NCBI GenBank assembly: GCA_905209865.1
Contig: CAJLUP010000100.1
Coordinates: forward strand, 1-6,566
DNA length: 6,566 bases
Origin: an uncultured Lachnospiraceae bacterium
GTDB lineage: Bacteria > Bacillota > Clostridia > Lachnospirales > Lachnospiraceae
Direction: 5' to 3'
Shown here: positions 1 through 6,369 of the stretch, piece by piece
How the letters are laid out: each line of letters opens with the position of its first letter
Numbering within the stretch: the stretch's first letter is position 1
Position numbers and translations under genes: made by a program
Notes under the pieces: generated by a model
The model's database searches: none
What the model was told of the DNA's origin: nothing
The model's input: only the letters and a program-made list of their open reading frames with translations

Positions 1-55
1 AAAGGGAGCTATTGCTCCATAGATGATTACTCATCTATTTTGCAACAGCCCCTTT
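1..55 (-). terminator. Nested hairpin, likely terminator of the DUF1846 gene
   Basis: An almost symmetrical inverted repeat lies 19 bp past the stop of the minus-strand DUF1846 gene. Three stems stack. AAAGGG (1-6) pairs with CCCTTT (50-55). GCTATTGC (8-15) pairs with GCAACAGC (42-49) with one mismatch on this strand, which is a G-U wobble in the minus-strand RNA. ATAGATGA (19-26) pairs perfectly with TCATCTAT (31-38) around a TTAC loop. A single bulged base (7) and a 3x3 internal loop (16-18/39-41) separate the stems. Read on the minus strand it ends in CCCTTT at the window edge, so the U-tract cannot be judged. Its long, modular shape differs from a minimal terminator, and it could instead be a dispersed intergenic repeat that also terminates. 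Confidence 0.6.
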
Positions 56-74
56 GAAATAACGTTTTAAAATT

Positions 75-1544
75 TTATAATGTATGTTCGTATACTGCTT
101 CGGAAGTAAGTTGAACATCTAATTTTTTGAAAATCTTAATATCCACATCTGACAGCATGACAGATGTATGTGCCTGACATCCGGCAAGTTCAGGCAACTG
201 AGAAAGAGCGAGGCGCGCCTGCGGATTCGTGGCTGCGCTTGCGGAAAGAGCGATGAGAACTTCGTCTGTATGAAGTCGTGGGTTTTTGCTCTTTAAATAA
301 TCGACTTTCAGTTTCTGGATCGGTTCGATTGACTCCGGTGAAATAATGTGTACTTCGTGATCGATGCCGGCAAGTACTTTCAGTACATTTAAAAGAAGGG
401 CTGCACTTGCTCCGAGAAGATTCGTTGTCTTTCCGGTGATGATTCTTCCGTCATGCAGTTCAAGCGCGGCAGCAGGACCGTTTGTCTCTTTCGCACGTTC
501 TAATGCTTTAACCGCCACTTTTCGGTCTGCGGCGGTAATTCCTGCCATATTCATGAGAAGTTCGATTTTTTGCGCTTCTTTGTCTGAGGTGCTGCCTTTG
601 GCAAGAGCGTTCAGCGCATCGAAATAGCGGCGGATAATTTCCTGTTTGGAGGCTTCACGGCAGGCCTCATCATCGCAAATACAGTTTCCGGCCATGTTGA
701 CGCCCATATCGGTAGGAGATTTGTAAGGACTTTCTCCGTAAATCTTTTCAAAGATCGTATTTAACACAGGGAAGATCTCGACGTCGCGGTTATAGTTGAC
801 AGTTGTTTCGCCATATGCCTCAAGGTGGAATGGGTCGATCATATTCACATCGTTCAAGTCAGCTGTTGCAGCTTCATATGCAAGGTTGACCGGATGTTTA
901 AGCGGGAGATTCCATACAGGGAATGTCTCAAACTTTGCATAACCTGCGAGAATCCCTCTTTTATGTTCGTGGTAAAGCTGGGAAAGGCATGTTGCCATTT
1001 TTCCGCTGCCCGGTCCGGGAGCTGTAACGATGACAAGAGGTCTGCTTGTTTTGATATAATCGTTTTTTCCATAGCCGTCTTCGCTGATGATGAGCGGAAC
1101 GTTGGACGGATATCCCGGAATAAGATAATGGAGATATACCGGAATCTGCAGTTTCTCCAGTCTGTTCTTGAACAGGATTGCGCTTTCCTGACCGGAAAAT
1201 TGAGTGATTGTAACACTTCCTACATATAAACCCTGATCTTTATATGTCTGGATCAGGCGAAGAACTTCTGTGTCGTATGTGATACCGAGATCTCCACGGA
1301 TCTTATTTTTCTCGATGTCTTTGGCGCTGATGACGATGACGATCTCTGCCTGAGAACTTAATTCTTTTAAGAGGCGAAGTTTACTGTCAGGAGCGAATCC
1401 CGGAAGCACACGGGAAGCGTGATAATCATCGAACAGTTTACCTCCGAATTCCAGATAAAGTTTGTTGTCAAATTTTCCGATCCGGTTTCGGATGTGTTCG
1501 GACTGCATTTTTAGATATTTTTCATTGTCAAAACCGATTCTCAT
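75..1544 (-). CDS. DUF1846 family protein of unknown function
   Basis: The 489-residue product matches the DUF1846 family, which has no established biochemical role as far as I know. Family hallmarks are visible: an N-terminal IGFDNEKYLKMQSEHI segment, LYLEFGGKLFDDYHASRVLPG, a glycine-rich APGPGSGK stretch (about 175-182) resembling a P-loop, YAKFETFPVWNLPLKHPVNL, and DVNMIDPFHLEAYGETTVNYNRD. Length agrees with family members of about 490 residues. No signal peptide or membrane segment is evident, so it is probably cytosolic. I chose the ATG at 1544 because GGAG sits 9 bases upstream and homologues begin close to this methionine. An in-frame ATG at 1571, preceded by AGGA at 5 bases, would add 9 residues and remains possible. 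Three cysteines cluster at about 288, 290 and 295. The gene is monocistronic in view and divergent from ftsH. The P-loop resemblance is an inference, not proof of nucleotide binding. Confidence 0.93.
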   Translation of the reverse strand: MRIGFDNEKYLKMQSEHIRNRIGKFDNKLYLEFGGKLFDDYHASRVLPGFAPDSKLRLLKELSSQAEIVIVISAKDIEKNKIRGDLGITYDTEVLRLIQTYKDQGLYVGSVTITQFSGQESAILFKNRLEKLQIPVYLHYLIPGYPSNVPLIISEDGYGKNDYIKTSRPLVIVTAPGPGSGKMATCLSQLYHEHKRGILAGYAKFETFPVWNLPLKHPVNLAYEAATADLNDVNMIDPFHLEAYGETTVNYNRDVEIFPVLNTIFEKIYGESPYKSPTDMGVNMAGNCICDDEACREASKQEIIRRYFDALNALAKGSTSDKEAQKIELLMNMAGITAADRKVAVKALERAKETNGPAAALELHDGRIITGKTTNLLGASAALLLNVLKVLAGIDHEVHIISPESIEPIQKLKVDYLKSKNPRLHTDEVLIALSASAATNPQARLALSQLPELAGCQAHTSVMLSDVDIKIFKKLDVQLTSEAVYEHTL

Positions 1545-1583
1545 TTTCTTATTCTCCACTTTTTCGTTCATTTTTATCCTGAG

Positions 1584-1597
1584 GGAAAAGATTTTCC
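1584..1597. promoter_or_regulatory. Perfect 14-bp interrupted palindrome in the DUF1846 leader
   Basis: GGAAAA and TTTTCC flank a 2-bp GA centre. The site lies between the predicted DUF1846 transcription start and its coding region. The 2-base centre makes an RNA hairpin of full length impossible, so a dimeric repressor site is the more natural reading. It matches no operator I can name and could be a chance A/T-rich palindrome. Confidence 0.25.
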
Positions 1598-1617
1598 GCA
1601 GGACATATTTCGTACTC

Positions 1618-1647
1618 AGTATACTATAAAATCTGCCTGTTTTACAA
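1618..1647 (-). promoter_or_regulatory. Candidate sigma-A promoter for the DUF1846 gene
   Basis: On the minus strand, TTGTAA (1647-1642) and TATACT (1623-1618) are separated by 18 bp. This gives an expected start near 1611 and a leader of about 65 bases to the ATG at 1544. The boxes fit the housekeeping consensus at four of six and five of six positions. The call rests on sequence fit and correct placement only. Confidence 0.5.
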
Positions 1648-1666
1648 TATTTTCATAATCTTTTTA

Positions 1667-1695
1667 TTGATTTATGCAAAAGCTGTACTTATAAT
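1667..1695 (+). promoter_or_regulatory. Sigma-A promoter for ftsH
   Basis: TTGATT (1667-1672) and a consensus TATAAT (1690-1695) are separated by the optimal 17 bp. The predicted start is near 1702, giving a leader of about 50 bases. It lies back to back with the minus-strand promoter for DUF1846, so the -35 regions are about 20 bp apart. No CIRCE inverted repeat or CtsR-type tandem heptamer is visible nearby. Confidence 0.7.
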
Positions 1696-1703
1696 GGTAA
1701 TAA

Positions 1704-1727
1704 CGCCATGCATATTGTGCATTGGCG
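1704..1727 (+). promoter_or_regulatory. 5' leader stem-loop of ftsH mRNA
   Basis: CGCCATGCA (1704-1712) pairs with TGCA-T-TGGCG (1718-1727), leaving one bulged T and a TATTG loop. The 9-bp stem begins within a few bases of the predicted +1 and ends 12 bases before the Shine-Dalgarno site. It does not sequester the ribosome site, so a role in protecting the 5' end of the mRNA is more likely than translational control. A protein-binding site or chance pairing cannot be excluded. Confidence 0.45.
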
Positions 1728-1739
1728 CTGAAGATTTTG

Positions 1740-1745
1740 AGGAGG
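1740..1745 (+). promoter_or_regulatory. ftsH ribosome binding site (sets start at 1752)
   Basis: A full AGGAGG lies 6 bases before the ATG at 1752. This decides against the in-frame TTG at 1722, which would place the Shine-Dalgarno site inside the coding region and cut into the leader hairpin. Confidence 0.9.
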
Positions 1746-1751
1746 AACAGG

Positions 1752-3854
1752 ATGGATAACAACCAGAATAAGAAGAATAATAAAAATAATCCGAATAATA
1801 ACCGGCAGGGTTTGGGCATTGTGCTTATAACGACCCTGCTGGTAGCTTTTGTAGTTTTCGGATTGTTTTCTGTTATGGGAAATACGAACCAAAAGGAGAT
1901 CAGTTATGACAAATTCCTTACTCTTGTGAAAGAACATAAAGTGAAGGAAGTAAAATTAGACAGTGAGAAGATTTACATCACGCTGACGGACAAAGCAAGA
2001 GAAGAAGAGAGGGAGAAAGCTGTTGAAAAGGCGGAAGAAGAAGGTCTCTTAAGTCCGTTCGAAGAGGCGATGGCAAGAATGAGAAGCCAGATGCCGACAG
2101 TTAAGAAAGAAGGCGCGAAACATGCTCCTGATTATTATACGGGGTATGTCGATGACGATACGCTTGTGACGAAACTTGACCGTGCGGGTGTCGAATTTAA
2201 AAGTGAGATTCCGGATACGATTGGACAGTTGTTTTTTGAGATGTTTATTACGGTAATCCTGCCCCTTTTGCTTATGGTGTGGCTGTTCACATATATGATG
2301 AAACGGATGAACAAAGGCGGCGGAATGATGGGCATTGGAAAGAGCAATGCCAAGATGTACATGGAAAAAGAAACCGGGGTGACTTTCCGGGATGTGGCAG
2401 GAGAGGATGAGGCGAAAGAATCGCTTCAGGAAGTTGTGGATTTCCTGCATAATCCGGGAAAATACAGTGGTATCGGAGCGAAACTTCCGAAAGGAGCGCT
2501 TCTTGTAGGCCCTCCGGGAACAGGTAAGACCCTTCTGGCAAAAGCGGTGGCAGGTGAGGCGAAAGTTCCTTTCTTCTCTTTGTCCGGTTCGGCTTTCGTA
2601 GAAATGTATGTCGGTGTCGGAGCATCTCGTGTTCGTGATCTTTTTAAACAGGCGCAGCAGTCGGCTCCGTGTATTGTGTTTATCGATGAGATTGATGCTA
2701 TCGGAAAGACACGTGATACGGCGATGGGCGGAAATGACGAACGAGAACAGACTCTGAATCAGCTTCTTGCCGAGATGGACGGGTTTGATACGAATAAAGG
2801 TCTTTTGATTTTGGCAGCGACAAACCGTCCGGAGATCCTTGATCCTGCGCTTCTTCGTCCGGGTCGTTTTGACAGACGGATTATTGTTGATAAGCCGGAT
2901 CTAAAAGGCCGCGTCGATATTTTGAAAGTACATGCAAAAGACGTCCGTATGGATGAAAGCGTAGATCTGGAAGCAATCGCACTTGCGACATCCGGCGCTG
3001 TCGGATCGGATTTGGCGAATATGATCAATGAAGCTGCGATCAATGCGGTAAAGCATGGAAGACAGGTTGTCAGTCAGAAAGATCTGTTTGAGGCGGTTGA
3101 AGTTGTTCTGGTCGGAAAAGAAAAGAAAGACCGTATTATGAGTGAAGAGGAACGCAAGATCGTTTCTTATCACGAGGTTGGGCATGCACTTGTCACTGCG
3201 CTTCAGAAAAATACAGAACCGGTACAGAAGATTACGATTGTTCCGAGAACGATGGGCGCGCTCGGTTATGTGATGCAGACTCCGGAAGAAGAGAAATTCC
3301 TGAATACAAAGAAAGAACTGGAAGCAATGATCGTTGTTGCGCTTGGCGGACGGGCGGCAGAAGAGATCGTGTTTGATACGGTGACGACAGGGGCATCCAA
3401 CGATATTGAGCAGGCGACAAAGATTGCCCGCGCGATGATTACGCAGTACGGAATGTCAGAACGTTTCGGATTGATGGGACTTGAGTCTGTTCAGAACAAG
3501 TATTTGGACGGCAGGGCAGTGCTCAACTGCGGTGAGGCGACAGCCGGAGAGATCGATGAAGAAGTAATGAAGATGCTTAAGTCTGCTTATACAGAAGCGA
3601 AGAGGCTTCTTTCGGAAAATCGGGAAGCTCTTGATAAGATTGCGGCGTTTCTGATTGAAAAGGAAACGATCACCGGAAAAGAGTTTATGAAGATTTTCAG
3701 AGAGGTGAAAGGAATTCCTGAGCCGGAAGAGGGAGAGGCGCCGAAAACAGAAGATCGTGGAAGAATTGCGATGAAAGAAAATACGGTGCAGGAAGATAAA
3801 ACGGTATCGTCAGAAGAAAAAAATACGTTTTCCGACGGAACGGAATCTTGTTAA
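1752..3854 (+). CDS. ftsH: ATP-dependent zinc metalloprotease FtsH
   Basis: FtsH is a hexameric membrane-anchored AAA+ protease that extracts and degrades misassembled membrane proteins and some soluble regulators. The 700-residue product has an Asn/Lys-rich cytosolic tip (1-18), a membrane segment (about 21-43), an extracytoplasmic region (44-159), a second membrane segment (about 160-183) and an AAA+ module. That module shows Walker A GPPGTGKT (253-260), Walker B IVFIDEID (308-315) and a second region of homology with arginine fingers R372 and R375. The M41 peptidase domain carries zinc motif HEVGH (474-478) and a likely third ligand, D551. All catalytic residues are intact. Two variations stand out: Tyr286 replaces the usual Phe in the pore motif, and a charged insertion (about 78-125) enlarges the outer domain. 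The acidic tail after about 655 looks disordered. It has its own promoter and terminator and no adjacent tilS or hpt. Confidence 0.98.
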   Translation: MDNNQNKKNNKNNPNNNRQGLGIVLITTLLVAFVVFGLFSVMGNTNQKEISYDKFLTLVKEHKVKEVKLDSEKIYITLTDKAREEEREKAVEKAEEEGLLSPFEEAMARMRSQMPTVKKEGAKHAPDYYTGYVDDDTLVTKLDRAGVEFKSEIPDTIGQLFFEMFITVILPLLLMVWLFTYMMKRMNKGGGMMGIGKSNAKMYMEKETGVTFRDVAGEDEAKESLQEVVDFLHNPGKYSGIGAKLPKGALLVGPPGTGKTLLAKAVAGEAKVPFFSLSGSAFVEMYVGVGASRVRDLFKQAQQSAPCIVFIDEIDAIGKTRDTAMGGNDEREQTLNQLLAEMDGFDTNKGLLILAATNRPEILDPALLRPGRFDRRIIVDKPDLKGRVDILKVHAKDVRMDESVDLEAIALATSGAVGSDLANMINEAAINAVKHGRQVVSQKDLFEAVEVVLVGKEKKDRIMSEEERKIVSYHEVGHALVTALQKNTEPVQKITIVPRTMGALGYVMQTPEEEKFLNTKKELEAMIVVALGGRAAEEIVFDTVTTGASNDIEQATKIARAMITQYGMSERFGLMGLESVQNKYLDGRAVLNCGEATAGEIDEEVMKMLKSAYTEAKRLLSENREALDKIAAFLIEKETITGKEFMKIFREVKGIPEPEEGEAPKTEDRGRIAMKENTVQEDKTVSSEEKNTFSDGTESC

Positions 3855-3867
3855 GAAAATAGGACGG

Positions 3868-3912
3868 AAAGGATTGTTCTCCGCTTTATCACGCGGCAGA
3901 GCAGTCCTTTTT
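3868..3912 (+). terminator. Intrinsic terminator after ftsH
   Basis: The arm 3868-3884 (AAAGGATTGTTCTCCGC) pairs with 3893-3910 across an 8-base loop, with two G-U wobbles and one bulge. It ends in a TTTTT run (3908-3912). It starts 13 bp after the ftsH stop and ends 24 bp before ogt. Stem length, G/C-rich core and U-tract all fit a strong Rho-independent terminator. Confidence 0.85.
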
Positions 3913-3936
3913 CTATGAAGGGGAAAGGGAGAGAGG

Positions 3937-4455
3937 ATGGAATATATAAGTTGTTATGTGTCACCGCTAGGAAAGATCCTGCTGGCTGCAGATGAAATCG
4001 GATTGACCGGGTTGTGGTTTGAAGGGCAGAAATATTTTGCCTGTTGTCTGGGACAAGAGAATGAGGAAGTGGAGATTCCTCTTTTTTATGATGTAAAAAA
4101 ATGGCTGGATCTTTATTTTTCGGGAAAAGAGCCAAAGGAGCAGATCCCGCTTCATCTGAAAGGAACTGATTTTCAAAAAGAAGTGTGGAAGATCCTTTGT
4201 GCGATCCCTTACGGGCAGACGATGACGTATGGGGAGATTGCGGGAAGAATGGAGGCTGAAAGAGGCGGAAAAAGAGTGGCTTTTCAGGCAGTCGGAAATG
4301 CGGTAGGGCACAATCCGGTGTCGGTGATCGTTCCGTGTCACAGAGTGATCGGAGCAGATGGAAAATTGACAGGATATGCAGGAGGAATTGAGAGGAAAGC
4401 AGCGCTTCTAAATATAGAACATGGGCGGACTTTAGGGAAGGATTTTCTTCGTTAA
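3937..4455 (+). CDS. ogt: Methylated-DNA--[protein]-cysteine S-methyltransferase
   Basis: This suicide repair enzyme transfers alkyl groups from O6-alkylguanine or O4-alkylthymine in DNA to its own cysteine. The 172-residue product has an N-terminal domain (1-75) and the C-terminal DNA-binding/active-site domain (from about 76, GTDFQKEVWKIL). That domain contains TMTYGEIA (95-102, with the helix-turn-helix tyrosine), the recognition helix AFQAVGNAVGHNP (115-127) and the active site PCHRV (133-137, nucleophile Cys134). It ends with LTGYAGG...KAALL. The usual arginine finger before AVG is Gln117, a variant I believe recurs in Firmicutes. Length and motifs support a working single-domain Ogt rather than an Ada fusion or an alkyltransferase-like protein, since the cysteine is present. 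The ATG at 3937 follows GGGAG by 5 bases. It sits between the ftsH terminator and uvrC. No good promoter is visible in the 24 bp after the terminator. Confidence 0.95.
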   Translation: MEYISCYVSPLGKILLAADEIGLTGLWFEGQKYFACCLGQENEEVEIPLFYDVKKWLDLYFSGKEPKEQIPLHLKGTDFQKEVWKILCAIPYGQTMTYGEIAGRMEAERGGKRVAFQAVGNAVGHNPVSVIVPCHRVIGADGKLTGYAGGIERKAALLNIEHGRTLGKDFLR

Positions 4456-4463
4456 GAAGGGAT

Positions 4464-4490
4464 GGAGAAAGAAATTTTCCTTGTTTTTTT
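4464..4490 (+). terminator. Possible weak terminator after ogt
   Basis: GGAGAA (4464-4469) can pair with TTTTCC (4475-4480), using one G-U pair around a 5-base loop. A TTGTTTTTTT tract follows, ending at 4490. The stem is short and A/T-rich, so termination would be partial at best. It fits a separate promoter for uvrC just downstream. Confidence 0.3.
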
Positions 4491-4508
4491 GTGCACGGCA
4501 AGTATAAT
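4481..4508 (+). promoter_or_regulatory. Candidate promoter abutting the uvrC start codon
   Basis: A consensus TATAAT (4503-4508) lies 7 bp before the uvrC ATG at 4516. TTGTTT (4481-4486) is a weak -35 match with a 16-bp spacer. The expected +1 falls at 4514-4516, on or next to the ATG. If used, it would make a leaderless mRNA. The -10 is convincing as sequence, but its use is inferred. Confidence 0.45.
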
Positions 4509-4515
4509 TAAATTT

Positions 4516-6369
4516 ATGGAAAATAATAATTTTAACATACAGGAAGAATTGAAAAAACTTCCCGCAAGACCAGGTGTATATCTTATGCATGACGAGCGGG
4601 ATCAGATCATTTATGTCGGCAAGGCGATCAGTTTAAAAAACCGGGTGCGCCAGTATTTTCAGAGCAGCAGGAATAAAGGGGTCAAGATCGAACAGATGGT
4701 GACTCACATCAGACGATTTGAGTATATCGTGACAGATTCGGAACTGGAGGCGCTTGTTTTAGAATGTAATCTGATCAAGGAGCATCATCCGAAATATAAT
4801 ACGATGCTGATGGATGATAAGACATATCCGTTTATCAAGGTGACGGTGAATGAGCCTTTCCCGCGTGTACTTTTGGCAAGAAAGATGGTGAAAGATAAGG
4901 CAAAATATTTTGGACCTTATACGAGTGCGCTGGCGGTCAGAGATACGATTGATCTCATTCATAAATTGTATCATGTAAGGAGCTGTAACCGGAATCTGCC
5001 TAAAGATATCGGGAAGGAACGTCCTTGTCTGAACTATCATATCAAGCAATGCGATGCGCCGTGTCAGGGATATCTTTCACAGGAGGCATATGGGAAGGCG
5101 ATTACGGAAGTGTTAAAGTTCCTGAACGGAAATTACGATGCGATCTTAAAAGAATTGGAAGAAAAAATGAACATGGCGTCGGAGAATCTGGAATTTGAGC
5201 GAGCGATCGAGTACAGAGAGCTGATAAACAGTGTAAAAAAGATTGCGCAGAAACAAAAGATCACAGATGCAAGCGGGGAAGACAGGGATATTTTGGCTGC
5301 GGCTTCTGAAGGTGAGGATGCGGTTGTTCAAGTATTCTTTATCAGAGGAGGCAGGCTGATCGGAAGAGATCATTTTTATCTTCGTATTTCCAATGGGGAA
5401 AAAACAGCCGATATTTTAGACAGTTTTATTAAGCAGTATTATGCGGGAACTCCGTATATTCCGAGAGAATTAATGATTCAGGAGGAAATAAAAGACCGGG
5501 AGCTTATAGAAACATGGCTGACTTCAAAACGCGGGCAGAAAGTGACGGTAAAAGTTCCGAAAAAAGGAACGAAAGAAAAGCTTGTAGAGTTGGCTTCTGA
5601 TAATGCGAAGCTCGTTTTAAGCAAGGACAAAGAGCGAATGCGCCGGGAAGAAGGCCGTACGATCGGAGCGGTAAAGGAGATTGAATCTTTACTCGGTCTT
5701 TCAAAGATCAGGCGTATGGAAGCTTATGACATTTCAAATACAAACGGATTCGAGTCGGTCGGATCTATGGTTGTCTATGAGCGGGGAAAGCCGAAACGAA
5801 ATGATTACAGGAAATTTAAAATTAAAGGAATCCAGGGTGCGGATGATTATGGAAGTATGAGGGAGGTTTTGACCAGGCGCTTTACACATGGATTGAAAGA
5901 ACGGGAAGAAAGCGGCGAACTTGGGAAGTTTACGGTATTTCCGGATCTGATCCTGATGGACGGCGGAAAAGGACAGGTCAATGTGGCGCTTCAAGTACTG
6001 GAGGAACTGCATTTGAATATTCCGGTATGCGGAATGGTGAAAGATGATTACCACCGAACGAGAGGATTATATTTTCAGAATGAGGAGATCTCGATTGAAA
6101 AAAATTCTGAAGCGTTCCGTCTTATTACACGGATTCAGGATGAAGCTCACCGGTTTGCCATCGAATATCATCGTCAGCTTAGAGGAAAAGGACAGGTGCA
6201 TTCGATTTTGGACGATATAGAAGGGATTGGACCTGCGAGAAGAAAAGCGCTTATGCGCCATTATGCAAGTCTGGATGCTATAAAGGCGGCTGAAAAAGAA
6301 GAACTTGCTGCGATTCCATCTATGAACGAAAAGGCGGCGCAGGCAGTATACAATTTTTTTCATACATGA
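4516..6369 (+). CDS. uvrC: UvrABC excision nuclease subunit C (UvrC)
   Basis: UvrC joins the UvrB-DNA complex and makes the 3' and then the 5' incision around bulky lesions. The 617-residue product has the full architecture. The GIY-YIG nuclease domain spans about 15-98 (GVY at 20-22, YVG at 33-35, probable catalytic Arg43 and Glu83). Four cysteines follow (157, 171, 179, 183), in an array reported to hold an Fe-S cluster in E. coli UvrC. The UvrB-binding UVR region is about 206-241. The RNase H-like domain has Asp405 (AYDISNTNG), Asp482 (LMDGGKGQV) and His545 (DEAHRF). Tandem helix-hairpin-helix motifs fill about 563-617. I chose ATG 4516 because family proteins begin near IQEELKKLPARPGVYLM. 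An in-frame ATG at 4462 adds 18 hydrophobic, unconserved residues and has a purine run almost touching the codon. No Shine-Dalgarno site precedes 4516. All catalytic residues are intact. Confidence 0.97.
   Translation: MENNNFNIQEELKKLPARPGVYLMHDERDQIIYVGKAISLKNRVRQYFQSSRNKGVKIEQMVTHIRRFEYIVTDSELEALVLECNLIKEHHPKYNTMLMDDKTYPFIKVTVNEPFPRVLLARKMVKDKAKYFGPYTSALAVRDTIDLIHKLYHVRSCNRNLPKDIGKERPCLNYHIKQCDAPCQGYLSQEAYGKAITEVLKFLNGNYDAILKELEEKMNMASENLEFERAIEYRELINSVKKIAQKQKITDASGEDRDILAAASEGEDAVVQVFFIRGGRLIGRDHFYLRISNGEKTADILDSFIKQYYAGTPYIPRELMIQEEIKDRELIETWLTSKRGQKVTVKVPKKGTKEKLVELASDNAKLVLSKDKERMRREEGRTIGAVKEIESLLGLSKIRRMEAYDISNTNGFESVGSMVVYERGKPKRNDYRKFKIKGIQGADDYGSMREVLTRRFTHGLKEREESGELGKFTVFPDLILMDGGKGQVNVALQVLEELHLNIPVCGMVKDDYHRTRGLYFQNEEISIEKNSEAFRLITRIQDEAHRFAIEYHRQLRGKGQVHSILDDIEGIGPARRKALMRHYASLDAIKAAEKEELAAIPSMNEKAAQAVYNFFHT

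Noticed and set aside
1..55. The left-edge inverted repeat as a CRISPR unit or insertion-sequence end.
   Set aside because: There is a single copy, no spacer series, no transposase and no target duplication in view; a terminator or dispersed hairpin explains it better.
364..1229. Open frames on the plus strand inside the DUF1846 gene (364-627 and 825-1229).
   Set aside because: The minus-strand protein matches its family over the full length; these frames have no family resemblance and arise from its codon pattern.
1722..1751. Upstream TTG start for ftsH adding ten residues.
   Set aside because: It lies inside the leader hairpin and would translate through the AGGAGG that serves ATG 1752.
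1572..1751. CIRCE or CtsR heat-shock operators in front of ftsH.
   Set aside because: Neither the TTAGCACTC/GAGTGCTAA inverted repeat nor tandem GGTCAAA heptamers are present.
2049..3420. Minus-strand open frames across ftsH.
   Set aside because: They are antisense to a fully conserved FtsH reading frame and show no domain features of their own.
3851..4501. A 216-codon open frame on the minus strand over ogt.
   Set aside because: It is antisense to a clear Ogt gene, lacks any recognisable domain, is rich in Ser/Pro/Leu/Phe as expected of a shadow frame, and has no sound ribosome site.
4462..4515. Upstream ATG start for uvrC adding 18 residues.
   Set aside because: The added residues are hydrophobic and not part of the UvrC family, the purine run touches the ATG with almost no spacing, and the stretch overlaps a possible terminator and promoter. 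It is kept as a testable alternative.
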